A DNA stretch of 64,000 nt from Pseudaminobacter sp040049255 (GTDB taxonomy: Bacteria; Pseudomonadota; Alphaproteobacteria; Rhizobiales; Rhizobiaceae): contig NZ_JBDZDR010000002.1 of the NCBI RefSeq assembly GCF_040049255.1, positions 806,001 through 870,000 of the forward strand, read 5' to 3'. The stretch's first letter is position 1, and each line of letters begins with the position of its first letter. This document shows, piece after piece, positions 34,834-45,900 of this stretch. A model generated the notes under the pieces. That model worked only from the letters and a program-made list of their open reading frames with translations. It was not told where the DNA came from and searched no databases. The position numbers and the translations under genes are program-made.

Positions 34834-35946
34834 CTACTCCGCCGCCTGGAACTTGATCACGCCGCGGCGGATCTGGTCTTCCTCGATGGATTCGAAGAGC
34901 GCGCGGAAGTTGCCTTCGCCAAACCCTTCGTCGCCCTTGCGCTGGATGAACTCGAAGAAGATCGGGCCGATCACGGTCTTGGAGAAGATCTGCAGCAGGA
35001 TTTTTGTCGTCCCGCCGTTCACCACGCCTTCGCCGTCGATCAGGATGCCGTGCTTCTTCATGCGCTCGATCGGCTCGTCATGGCCGTGCACGCGCTTGTG
35101 CGACATCTCGTAATAGGTGTCCGGCGGGCCGGGCATGAACTTCAGCCCGTTGCCGGCCAGCCTGTCGGTGGCGTCGTAGATCGCGTCCGTGCCGACGGCG
35201 ATGTGCTGGATGCCTTCGCCGTTGTACTTGCGCAGATATTCGGCGATCTGGCTGGTGTCGTCCTTGGACTCGTTCAGCGGGATGCGGATCTTGCCGCAGG
35301 GCGAGGTGATGGCGCGGCTGACCAGCCCGGTGATGCGGCCGTCGATATCGAAATAGTGGATCTGCGTGAAGCCGAACAGGTCGCGGTAAAAGTCCCACCA
35401 CTTGTCCATGTTGCCGCGATAGACATTGTGGGTGAGGTGGTCGAGATAATAGAAGCCGACGCCCTCCGGCTTCGGGTCGCGCTCGCCCAGCCATTCGAAC
35501 TCGGCGTCATAGGCCGAGCCCTTCGAGTCGTACTTGTCGACGAAATAGATCAGCGAGCCGCCGATGCCCACGATGGCCGGCACGTCCAGCGTCTTGTCGT
35601 CGCCGTCATAGGGCGTGGCGCCCTTGGAGACGGCATGGTCGAAGGCGTGCTTGGCATCGACCACGCGCCAGGCCATCGAAGGCGCGCAGGGTCCATGCTT
35701 TTCCACGAACTTCATGCCGTGCGAGCCGGGCTCTGCGTTCAGCACATAGTTGATGTCGCCCTGGCGCCAAATGGTGACGTTTTTGGTCCGGTGCTTGGCA
35801 ACCGGCACATAACCCATGCGGGTGAAGAGCTCGGAGAGCTTTTCCGGCCCGGGATGGGCGAACTCGACGAACTCGAAGCCGTCGGTGCCGGCAGGGTTGG
35901 CCGCGCTGATGGTTGCGGGCGGCGCGTCGTGAGGGAAGGGTCCCAT
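34834..35946 (-). CDS. hppD: 4-Hydroxyphenylpyruvate dioxygenase
   Basis: Converts 4-hydroxyphenylpyruvate to homogentisate, the substrate of HmgA. The 370-residue two-domain VOC enzyme has the first iron ligand in GVGFYYLDHLTHNVYRG, the second in EGIQHIAVGTD and the glutamate ligand in the C-terminal FFEFIQRKGDEGFGEGNF. It is divergent from an Lrp/AsnC-type regulator with 136 bases between the starts, containing a 12-base palindrome. Together with hmgA and the FAH gene, all tyrosine ring-degradation steps but the isomerase are present. Confidence 0.97.
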   Translation of the reverse strand: MGPFPHDAPPATISAANPAGTDGFEFVEFAHPGPEKLSELFTRMGYVPVAKHRTKNVTIWRQGDINYVLNAEPGSHGMKFVEKHGPCAPSMAWRVVDAKHAFDHAVSKGATPYDGDDKTLDVPAIVGIGGSLIYFVDKYDSKGSAYDAEFEWLGERDPKPEGVGFYYLDHLTHNVYRGNMDKWWDFYRDLFGFTQIHYFDIDGRITGLVSRAITSPCGKIRIPLNESKDDTSQIAEYLRKYNGEGIQHIAVGTDAIYDATDRLAGNGLKFMPGPPDTYYEMSHKRVHGHDEPIERMKKHGILIDGEGVVNGGTTKILLQIFSKTVIGPIFFEFIQRKGDEGFGEGNFRALFESIEEDQIRRGVIKFQAAE

Positions 35947-36021
35947 AGTCTCCTCCTGCGGCTCGAAAGCCGCGAATTTTCACCTTGCCGCATGATACGC
36001 CTGCGGAAGCGCACGGTGCTT

Positions 36022-36033
36022 GCATTCGAATGC
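36022..36033. promoter_or_regulatory. 12-base palindrome between hppD and the Lrp-type gene
   Basis: GCATTCGAATGC is a perfect palindrome about 50 bases before the regulator's ATG; outer flanks CTTGC and GCAAG extend the symmetry imperfectly. Lrp/AsnC regulators next to hppD commonly act on the divergent gene, so this is a candidate operator. Confidence 0.45.
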
Positions 36034-36082
36034 CGCAAGTGCTCGAAATGCGCATGGACCGTGTAGGAAAGGGCGTTTTGGT

Positions 36083-36550
36083 ATGAATGATGCGCGCCTT
36101 GATCAATTTGATCGCAAGATACTGTCATTGCTGCAGGCTGATGGCCGGCTCACCAACAACGACCTGTCGGAGCGCGTGAACCTGTCGCCGTCGCAATGTT
36201 CGCGGCGGCGCCAGAGGCTGGAAGATGACGGATATATCCGAGGCTATCGCGCGGTGCTCGACCGCGAGCGGCTAGGGTTTCCGCTGGTCAACGTCATCTC
36301 GGTGACGCTGGCCACACACAACCGGGACAATGCGCAGCGCTTCGCCGATCTGCTTGCGCGCCTGCCCGAAGTACAGGAGGCGCACGCCCTGACCGGCGAG
36401 ATGGACTACATCTTGAAAGTGGTGACGCCGGACTTGAGGTCGCTGGCCGACTTTGTCAACGGCGTGCTCCTGCCGCACGAATCCGTGCAGCATGTGAAGA
36501 CGGCGATTGTGCTGCAGACGCTGAAGGAAACGTCGGCCCTGCCGCTATAG
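36083..36550 (+). CDS. Lrp/AsnC-family transcriptional regulator
   Basis: A 155-residue regulator: an N-terminal HTH (FDRKILSLLQADGRLTNNDL followed by LSPSQCSRRRQRLEDDGYIRG) and a C-terminal RAM ligand-binding domain (VQEAHALTGEMDYILKVVTPDL). It is divergent from hppD and probably controls it in response to an aromatic amino acid or its keto acid. The start ATG at 36083 gives the normal family length. Confidence 0.93.
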   Translation: MNDARLDQFDRKILSLLQADGRLTNNDLSERVNLSPSQCSRRRQRLEDDGYIRGYRAVLDRERLGFPLVNVISVTLATHNRDNAQRFADLLARLPEVQEAHALTGEMDYILKVVTPDLRSLADFVNGVLLPHESVQHVKTAIVLQTLKETSALPL

Positions 36551-36569
36551 GCGCCAGGGCGAAGAGGGC

Positions 36570-36911
36570 TCAGCCCCTGACCTGCTGCGCGGCCAGGAAA
36601 AGATTGGTCGAGCGCGCGCCGGACCGGCAATAGGCGAGGACCGGGCCGTCGAGTTCATTCAGCGCCTTGGCCATGGCTTCGGCATCTTCCATCGTCACCG
36701 GCTGGCCGCTGATCATCGGTACATGCCGGAAGCCGAGGCCGGCGGCCTCGACCGCCTCCCGGATTTCGTCGGCGGAAGGCTGGCCGGGCTGCTCGCCGTC
36801 AGGACGATTGCAGATGACGCCCTTGAAGCCAGCCGCCTTGATGGTGGCGACGTCGTCGGCGGTGATCTGCCCCGACACCGAATAGTCGTCGGAAATCTGG
36901 CGGTATTCCAT
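36570..36911 (-). CDS. TIGR01244-family (DUF442) phosphatase/sulfurtransferase-like protein
   Basis: A 113-residue single-domain protein with a dual-specificity-phosphatase-like fold: YRQISDDYSVSGQITADDV at the N-terminus, ICNRPDGEQPGQPSADEIR, and the CX5R active site AYCRSGARS with the nucleophilic cysteine. In many bacteria this domain is fused to a beta-lactamase-like sulfide-detoxifying protein (BLH type); here it stands alone. The start ATG at 36911 fits the domain; a longer frame to 36950 does not. Precise reaction unknown. Confidence 0.82.
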   Translation of the reverse strand: MEYRQISDDYSVSGQITADDVATIKAAGFKGVICNRPDGEQPGQPSADEIREAVEAAGLGFRHVPMISGQPVTMEDAEAMAKALNELDGPVLAYCRSGARSTNLFLAAQQVRG

Positions 36912-37007
36912 GGTGCTCCTCACAGGCGCTTTGTCGAATCTGGCGAACATAGTGCGGGCCGCAAGGTTTCGCGAGGCATGTCCTGCCTCGCGAAAAGGAT
37001 TTTCCGT

Positions 37008-39077
<2,070 letters not shown>

Positions 39078-39319
39078 GCGAAAAACTCCCCTTGCGGCGC
39101 ATCTGGCGCCGATAGCTGGCTGGTCGGAGAGAGGACGGCGTGAAAGTGCCCGACCTCCCTTCAGGACATGCGCCTGAGTATGTGAAGAGGGGAGGTCGGG
39201 TCAACTGCCCAGGCGAGCGCAACTGATTTGCGCATCACTCAAATGAGGGCCGAAGCGCAATCGCGAAAAGCGTCGCTCCATCAGCGGGTTGGCGGGACGA
39301 GCTGAATCGCTTTGTCCGC

Positions 39320-40258
39320 TCAGCTTCCCGTGATTGCGCCTTTGATCGTGGCGATGTTGCTGCGCATCATGTCGATATAGGTGGCGGCGGGGCCGTCGGC
39401 GCTCGACAACGCGTCCGAATAGAGCGTGCCACCGAGCTTCACGCCGGTCTCGGCGGCGATCTGCTCGATCAACCGGGCGTTGGTGATGTTTTCCACGAAT
39501 ATCGCCGAGGCCTTGTCTTCCCTGATCTGCCTGATCAGCGCCGCCACGTCCGCGGCCGAAGCTTCTGCTTCCGTCGAGATGCCTTCCGGTGCCAGGAAGG
39601 TCAGGCCATAGGCGTGCTCGAAATAGCCGAAGGCGTCGTGCGAGGTGATTATGGTGCGTTTGTCTTCCGGGATCGAAGCGACGGTCGCCTTCACATAATC
39701 ATCGGTTTCCGCCAGCTTCTGTGTGTAGGCTTCGGCATTGGCCTTGTAGCTCTCGCAGCCCTCGGCGTCGGCCGCGCAGAATGCATCGGCGATGTTCTTC
39801 ACATAGATCTTCGCGTTGGCGATGGACTGGAAGGCATGCGGGTCGAGGTCGCCTTGGGAGTGGGCGTGGCTTTCGTCTTCCTCGCCTTCATCGTGGTGCT
39901 CGTCGCTCATGTTGATCGGCTCGACGCCTTTGGTCAGTTCCGCGATCGATGCATTTGTGGCGCTGGCTTCGACCAGGCGCTGCAAGAAGCCCTCGAAATG
40001 CAGGCCGTTGACCAGCACCACGTCCGCCTTGCTCATGGCCATGGCATCGGCGGGCTTGGGCTCATACACATGGGCGTCGCCGTTCGGCCCGACCAGCGTG
40101 GTAAGGTCAATGCGGTCGCCGCCTACGTTCTTGGCGAAATCGCCGATGATCGAGAAGCTGGCCACCACCTTCAGCGGCTCAGTGTGTGCTGAAGCCAGAC
40201 CGAATGGGGTTAATGTTATAACGCTCACAAGGGTGGCGAGCCGAAGGGACTTGAGCAT
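39320..40258 (-). CDS. Zinc/manganese ABC transporter substrate-binding protein (ZnuA/AztC type)
   Basis: A 312-residue periplasmic metal-binding protein with a signal peptide (SLRLATLVSVITLTPFGLASA). Cluster A-I features are VVASFSIIGDFAKNVGGD, GPNGDAHVYEPKPADA and GLHFEGFLQRL; a His/Asp/Glu-rich loop (about residues 105-125, with DEHHDEGEEDESHAHS) is the zinc-collecting loop of ZnuA-like proteins; DPHAF and the later TSHDAFGYF hold further ligands. It is the last gene of a three-gene minus-strand operon with a permease and an ATPase. Zinc is favoured over manganese by the His-rich loop and the Zur-like upstream site. Confidence 0.9.
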   Translation of the reverse strand: MLKSLRLATLVSVITLTPFGLASAHTEPLKVVASFSIIGDFAKNVGGDRIDLTTLVGPNGDAHVYEPKPADAMAMSKADVVLVNGLHFEGFLQRLVEASATNASIAELTKGVEPINMSDEHHDEGEEDESHAHSQGDLDPHAFQSIANAKIYVKNIADAFCAADAEGCESYKANAEAYTQKLAETDDYVKATVASIPEDKRTIITSHDAFGYFEHAYGLTFLAPEGISTEAEASAADVAALIRQIREDKASAIFVENITNARLIEQIAAETGVKLGGTLYSDALSSADGPAATYIDMMRSNIATIKGAITGS

Positions 40259-40283
40259 TGCGAAAAGGTCTCCGTGTGGGCGG

Positions 40284-41150
40284 TCAGGCGGTTCTGTGGC
40301 GGTGGCGGCGCAGGCGCGTATTGAAGACGCCACGCGTGCCGAAGACGGTCGAGACGAGATAGACGACCCCCGCCGAAAGAATGATGGCCGGGCCTGAGGG
40401 CAGGGCGGCGTGGTAGGACAAGAGCAGCCCGGCGATGCAGGAGCCGAAGCCGATGACGATGGCGAGCGCGCACATCGGCTCCACGCGCGCCGTCCAGAAG
40501 CGGGCCGCTGCCGCCGGCAGCATCATCAGGCCAACCGAAAGCAGGGTGCCGAGCGCCTGGAAACCGCCGACTAGATTGAGCACGACCAGCCCGAGAAAGA
40601 TGAAATGCACCGGTGTTCCGAGCCGGCTCACCGAGCGCAGGAACAGCGGATCGAGGCATTCGGCGACGATGGCGCGCCAGAAGATGGCGAGCGTCACCAG
40701 CGTGACGGCCGAAATCGCCGCGATCAGCGTCAGCGCGTCGTCATTGAGGGCGAGCACGGTGCCGAACAGCACATGCATCAGGTCCACGCTCGATCCCCGC
40801 AGCGAAACCATCAGCACGCCAAGCGCCAGCGAGATCAGGTAGAAGGCCGCCATGGAGGCGTCTTCCTTCTGCACGGTGAAGCGCGATACAGCGCCCGCGC
40901 CTAGGGCGACGATGACGCCGGCGACCAGCCCGCCAATGGTCATCGGCACGATCTGCAGGCCGAAGAGAAGGAAGCCGGCGGCCGCGCCGGGCAGGATGGC
41001 ATGTGCCATGGCGTCGCCCGTCAGGCTCATGCGGCGCAGCATCAGGAACACGCCGACCGGGCAGGCGCCCAGCGACAGCATCAGCGAGCCGGCCAACGCG
41101 CGCTGCATGAAGCCGAATTCGACGAAGGGGGCGATCAGGAAATCATACAT
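40284..41150 (-). CDS. Metal ABC transporter permease (ZnuB/AztB type)
   Basis: A 288-residue ABC-3 family permease with about eight hydrophobic helices. It begins MYDFLIAPFVEFGFMQRALAG, followed by LSLGACPVGVFLMLRRMSLTGDAMAHAILPG, the conserved coupling region for the ATPase. It lies 25 bases upstream of the substrate-binding gene and eight bases after the ATPase gene, in one operon. Confidence 0.92.
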   Translation of the reverse strand: MYDFLIAPFVEFGFMQRALAGSLMLSLGACPVGVFLMLRRMSLTGDAMAHAILPGAAAGFLLFGLQIVPMTIGGLVAGVIVALGAGAVSRFTVQKEDASMAAFYLISLALGVLMVSLRGSSVDLMHVLFGTVLALNDDALTLIAAISAVTLVTLAIFWRAIVAECLDPLFLRSVSRLGTPVHFIFLGLVVLNLVGGFQALGTLLSVGLMMLPAAAARFWTARVEPMCALAIVIGFGSCIAGLLLSYHAALPSGPAIILSAGVVYLVSTVFGTRGVFNTRLRRHRHRTA

Positions 41151-41158
41151 GGCGCTGC

Positions 41159-42004
41159 TCAGGCTGCCCTTGGGCCGGTTTCGTGGTCGGGGCGGTCGTG
41201 CACTTCGCCATGCTCTTGATGGTGATGGCCGTCGTGAGAGTGCGCGTGTCCATCGGCATGCTCGTGCCCGTGATCGGGTTCGCACCAGGGCGCGTCCTCG
41301 TGCCAGGCCTCGTCGAAGCGCCGGGCGCGCAGCAGGTTTTCCGGCCGCAGCGTCTCCCTGGTGGCGCCCCAGGCCACGGGGCGGCGCGCCAGCAGCAGCG
41401 TCTCCGGGAAGTGCTCGCGGACGAGGTCGAGGTCGTGCACCACCACGATCACGGTCCGCTTCTCTCCATGCCAGCGCTTGATCAGCCCAATGAGGTCGTT
41501 GACCGTCTTGGCGTCGACGGCGTTGAAGGGCTCGTCGAGCAGGATCAGTTCCGCATCCTGCACCAGCACGCGGGCAAACAGTGCGCGCTGCAATTGGCCG
41601 CCTGACAGCGTGTCGATCGGCCGCTTCTCGAAGCCCTCGAGGCCGACCGCCTTCAGCGCCTTGGAAACCTCTGCGCGGTCATCCCGAGTGAAACGCCCCA
41701 GAAGGCCGCGCCGCGGCCATAGTCCCATCGAGACAAGATCCACGACGCGAGCCGGAAAGGAACGGTCAAGCTCGGATTGCTGCGGCAGGTAGGCGATGCG
41801 GGCATTGCGCGCGTTCACACACAGGCCGGACATCGGCTTCAACACGCCCACAATGCCCTTCATGAGCGTGGATTTGCCGGAACCATTGGCGCCGACGACA
41901 GCGGTCAGGGATCCGACCCTGAAGGAGCCGTTGAGATGGTGAACGGCCGGGTGGCTGCTGTAGCCGAGCGTCAGGTCGCGAAAGGTGAGGCAGGCGTCAG
42001 TCAT
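41159..42004 (-). CDS. Metal ABC transporter ATP-binding protein with a His-rich tail
   Basis: A 281-residue ABC ATPase: Walker A GANGSGKST, Q-loop LPQQSELD, signature LSGGQLQRALFARVL, Walker B LILLDEPF. The N-terminal LTLGYSSHPAVHHLNG resembles the zinc importer ATPase AztA. The last 40 residues are an unusual His/Asp/Glu tail (HGHEHADGHAHSHDGHHHQE) that could bind zinc in the cytoplasm. It is the first gene of the importer operon, with a Zur-like palindrome about 43 bases upstream. Confidence 0.92.
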   Translation of the reverse strand: MTDACLTFRDLTLGYSSHPAVHHLNGSFRVGSLTAVVGANGSGKSTLMKGIVGVLKPMSGLCVNARNARIAYLPQQSELDRSFPARVVDLVSMGLWPRRGLLGRFTRDDRAEVSKALKAVGLEGFEKRPIDTLSGGQLQRALFARVLVQDAELILLDEPFNAVDAKTVNDLIGLIKRWHGEKRTVIVVVHDLDLVREHFPETLLLARRPVAWGATRETLRPENLLRARRFDEAWHEDAPWCEPDHGHEHADGHAHSHDGHHHQEHGEVHDRPDHETGPRAA

Positions 42005-42046
42005 CGTCGGTCCGCGACCCAGGGAGGAGAGTTGCTGTCTGGATAT

Positions 42047-42064
42047 GTGATGTTATTACATTAG
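42047..42064. promoter_or_regulatory. Zur-like operator upstream of the metal importer operon
   Basis: GTGATGTTATTACATTAG is an imperfect palindrome with the core ATGTTATTACAT, close to the AT-rich ATGTTATAACAT-type Zur boxes of alphaproteobacteria. It lies 43 to 60 bases before the ATPase start codon, where a repressor would block the promoter. Zinc repression of the operon is inferred from this and from the His-rich proteins it precedes. Confidence 0.6.
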
Positions 42065-42208
42065 TCAACGTGCCGGAATGGCAAGGGCCGGGGCAAAGTC
42101 CTGATATGGATGGGGAGAAACAGGGGTTTCCCATCGGGGCGGCCTTGCCCGGCAGAGCACTGAAATCTAAAGAGAACCGGGCACGGAGCAACAAGAAGGA
42201 AGCCAGCC

Positions 42209-42553
42209 ATGACCATCCGCCGCATCGATGTCGGTCCCCGCATGAGCGACATCGTCATCCACAACAACACGATCTATCTGGCCGGCCAGGTTGGTGCGCC
42301 GGGCGCCAGCGTCACCGAGCAGACCAAGGCCATCCTGGCCTCCATTGATGAGCTGCTGGCCAAGGCCGGGTCGGACAAGACCAAGATCCTCCAGGCGATC
42401 ATCTGGCTGGCCGACATGAACACCTTTGGCGAAATGAACGCCGTCTGGGATGCCTGGGTGCCGCAGGGTCACACCCCGGCGCGCGCCACCGGCGAAGCCA
42501 AGCTGGCCACCCCGGATTACAAGGTCGAGATCATCATCACGGCCGCCGTCTAA
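42209..42553 (+). CDS. RidA/YjgF-family protein
   Basis: A 114-residue protein of the RidA superfamily (MTIRRIDVGPRMSDIVIHNN, then IYLAGQVG and the C-terminal GHTPARATGEAKLATPDYKVEI). The arginine in PARAT corresponds to the residue that binds the substrate carboxylate in RidA enamine/imine deaminases, so an imine-hydrolysing role is plausible; the lysine-rich end and the RMSD start place it in one of the Rid subfamilies rather than the archetype. It has its own AAGAAGGA ribosome site and stands between the importer operon and ndvB. Confidence 0.85.
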   Translation: MTIRRIDVGPRMSDIVIHNNTIYLAGQVGAPGASVTEQTKAILASIDELLAKAGSDKTKILQAIIWLADMNTFGEMNAVWDAWVPQGHTPARATGEAKLATPDYKVEIIITAAV

Positions 42554-42583
42554 GGCTCGTCCTTCGAAAATTCGATTTTGAAC

Positions 42584-42610
42584 TATGTCGCCGCCCCGTG
42601 CGGCGGCATA
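42584..42610 (+). terminator. Stem-loop after the RidA gene
   Basis: TATGTCGCCGC (42584-42594) pairs with GCGGCGGCATA (42600-42610) with one G-T wobble, around the loop CCCGT, 31 bases after the RidA stop codon. No T tract follows, so termination would be inefficient or factor-dependent. Confidence 0.5.
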
Positions 42611-42933
42611 GCTCCGCCTATGCTCTGCCGGCGCGATCGGGTCGTGCGTTTTCGATCGTCTGCCGATGTGTTTTCCAGGCGAGCCGCACGCCGGCGGTGG
42701 AAAACGGGCTTTCAAACACGAAAATGCCCGAATTCACATCCTTTGTCTTCCCATTGATTCCAATGAGATTTTGATTGGGAAATGTCCGACGCATTTCCAG
42801 CTGACTCATAATTTTTGAGAAAAGACCGTTTGGCCGTTGCTTGGATGCAACCAATCGCCACCAGAACTGTTCTGGCCCTAAAATGGCTGCGTCGAAGGCG
42901 CGGCCAGTTTGCTGTTGAGCGGAATCGCCATTG
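42611..42933. other. Leader region of ndvB without a recognisable gene
   Basis: About 320 bases between the hairpin and the ndvB start, AT-richer than its surroundings from 42720 to 42850. Minus-strand frames are open across part of it but match nothing I know and carry on into ndvB. It probably holds the ndvB promoter; I could not pick out convincing -35/-10 boxes. Confidence 0.4.
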
Positions 42934-45900
42934 ATGAATCTCCAGACCACCCCCGCCCTGCTGGAAAAGGCAGTTTCTGACCTACTCGCAAGCGCAGAGC
43001 AGCCTATCCGATCGAACTTCCTGCCGGAGGACCGGCTGAGGATTTTGGGTGAGAGCCTGGCGCGCCGTGAGGTCACGGAATATTACGGCCTCGAGACCTT
43101 CGATTTCCACGCCCGTAACAAGGAAAACGCGGAAAAGATCCTCGAGGTCTATCGCGCCACCAATGCGGCGCAGGCCCGCGGCGAGACCATAACGCCGGCC
43201 GCGCAGTGGCTGCTCGACAACAACTATCTGGTCGAAGAGACCATCTTTCAGATCAAGCGCGACCTGCCGCGCCGGTTCTATCGCGAACTTCCCACCATCG
43301 AGCTGACCAACGGCGTGGTGGCGCCGCGCGCGCTTGCACTTGCGTGGGTCTATGTGGCGCATTCCGACAGCACCGTCTCGGCGGAGATGTTCAAGGCGCT
43401 GGTCGATGGCTACCAGCGTGTCGAGCCGATGCGCATCGGTGAGTTGTGGGCGCTTCCCTCACTGTTGCGCTTCGTGCTGATCGAGAATCTGCGCCGGTTG
43501 GCGGTGCGGGTCTACAGGACCCACGAGATGCGCCAGATCGCCAACAACGTGGCCGACCAGATCATGGCTGCGAGCGACGGCGAGGCCTGGCGCACAATCC
43601 TGTCGCGCTACACCGCCCATGCGCGTGACACCACCTTCGCCACCCAGATGCTCTACCGCCTGCGGGATGGCTCCAAGAATGCCGGAAAAGCGCTGGTGTG
43701 GCTGGAGGAGCAGCTCGAAACCGCGGGTTCGGATGCCGAAGAGACCATCCTGAGCGAGCACCAGATGCTTTCCAGCGGCAACGTGACCACTGGCAATATC
43801 ATCCGCGGCCTGCGCCTTCTGAACGACGTCGACTGGACGCTGTGGTTCGAATCCGTCAGCCCCGTCGATGCGCTTCTGCGCGAACGCAGCAATTTCGGCG
43901 AGCTCGATTTCCAGTCGCGCGACCAGTACCGCACCGCCATCGAAGATCTGGCGCGGCGCTCGAAGCTCACCGAATATGACGTCGCCGAGCGCGCGACCGA
44001 AATGGTGGAAGAGGGCGGGCGTATCGCGGTCGCGGCCGATGAAATCCAGCTCGCGGCCGATGAAGCCCAGGCCGCCGATGAAGTCCTGCCCGCGCCCGAC
44101 GAAGGCCAGCCTATGCAGGGCGAGGGCCAGCCTGTTCCGGCTGCGGCGAAGTGCAATGACATCGGCTTCTTTCTGGTCGGCCCCAAGCGCGCCGAGTTCG
44201 AACGGGCCATCGGCTATCGGCCCGGACTCCGGCTCCGGTTCGCGAGGGTGTTCCGGCGCACCGGCTGGCTGGGTATCGTCGTTCCCGTATTCGCCCTGAC
44301 GGCGCTGTTGCTCACGCTGACGGGGCTGGCGCTCTCGCGCATCGGCCTGTCGTCGCCGTCCATTGCGCTGATGCTGATCCTTTTCTCCGTGCCGGCCAGC
44401 GAAGGCGCGATGGCGTTCTTCAACACGATCGTGCTGCTGTTCCTGCGGCCGACAAGACTGGTCGGCTACGAGTACAAGGACGGCGTCCCGGCCGAGGCGC
44501 GCACCCTGGTCGTGGTGCCGTCGCTGATCGGCTCACGCGACGATGTGGAGGAGAACGTTCGCCAGCTCGAGGTCCATCACCTGGCCAACATGCATGGCGA
44601 GATCTACTACGCGCTGCTTTCCGACTGGCCCGACAGCGCGTCCGAGCAGACCGCCGAGGACTTGGAGATCCTCAACCACGCGCGCGAGGAGATCGCCAGG
44701 CTGAACGCGCGCTATCCGGGCGAGGGCGCGCCGCTGTTCCACCTGCTGCACCGCCGCCGCCTCTACAATCCCTCGCAGAAGTGCTGGATGGGTTGGGAGC
44801 GCAAGCGCGGCAAGCTGCATGAGCTGAACCTGCTTCTTCGCGGCGATGCCGACACCACCTTCCTGCCGCCCGATGCGCCGCTGCCTGAGAACATCGTCCA
44901 TGTGATGACGCTCGATGCCGACACCAGGATGACGCGCGACGCTGTGAAGAGGCTGGTGGGCAAGATGCGCCACCCGCTCAACCGCCCCGAATTCGATGCC
45001 ACGCATAGGTGCGTTACGGCCGGCTACGCCATTCTTCAGCCGCGCGTTACCCATTCGCTGACGACCGGCGACGAGGCTTCGTTCTTCCAGCGCGTGTTTT
45101 CGGCCAACAGGGGGCTCGACCCCTATGTGTTTGCCGTGTCCGATCTCTACCAGGACGTGTTCGGTGATGGCTCCTTCACCGGCAAGGGGCTCTATCACAT
45201 CGACGCGATGGAGGCGGCCCTGAAAGGCCGCATCTCCGAGAACACCATTCTCAGCCACGACCTTCTGGAAGGCGCGCTGGCCCGCTCGGCACTGGTCACC
45301 GATGTCGAAGTGGTGGAAGACTATCCCACGCGCTATTCGGTCGACGCGTCGCGCCATCACCGCTGGGCGCGGGGCGACTGGCAGTTGCTCGGCTTCATGC
45401 TGGACCCGAAGTCGGGGGTGCCGGCGCTGTCGCGGTGGAAGATGCTCGACAATCTGCGCCGCACCCTCACGCCCATATTCTGGGTGGCGGCGGCGGTTGC
45501 GGGCTGGACGCTGCTGCCCTTCACGCAGGCTGCGCAGTGGCAGGCGCTGCTTATCCTCAGCCTATTCATGGCGCCCACTTTCGACATCGTCGATTCGCTG
45601 CTGCCCAAGACGCGGGACGCCACGGCGCGCGGCCATTTCAGCGCGCTGTTTCGCGATGTGGCATTCGGCACTGCGATGGTGGCTTTGCGCGTCGTGCTCA
45701 TGGCGCACAATGCCTGGATGATGGGCGATTCCATCATCCGCACGCTGTACCGCCTGTTCGTGAGCCGCCAGAACCTGCTGGAGTGGCGCACCGCTTCCCA
45801 GGCCTACAAGAGCGACGGCAACGATCTTGTCTCCTATTATCGGTTGATGCGCGGCGCGGTGATCATCGCGATCGCCGGCCTCGCCATTCCCGTTGCGGCC

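Noticed and set aside
39078..39319. Possible RNA gene in the gap between the FadB-type gene and the metal-binding protein gene
   Set aside because: No stable long stem-loop or promoter/terminator pair visible; short gap of ordinary composition.
42618..42933. Possible small minus-strand gene in the ndvB leader
   Set aside because: The frame runs on into ndvB, has no ribosome site I trust, and its translation resembles nothing known.
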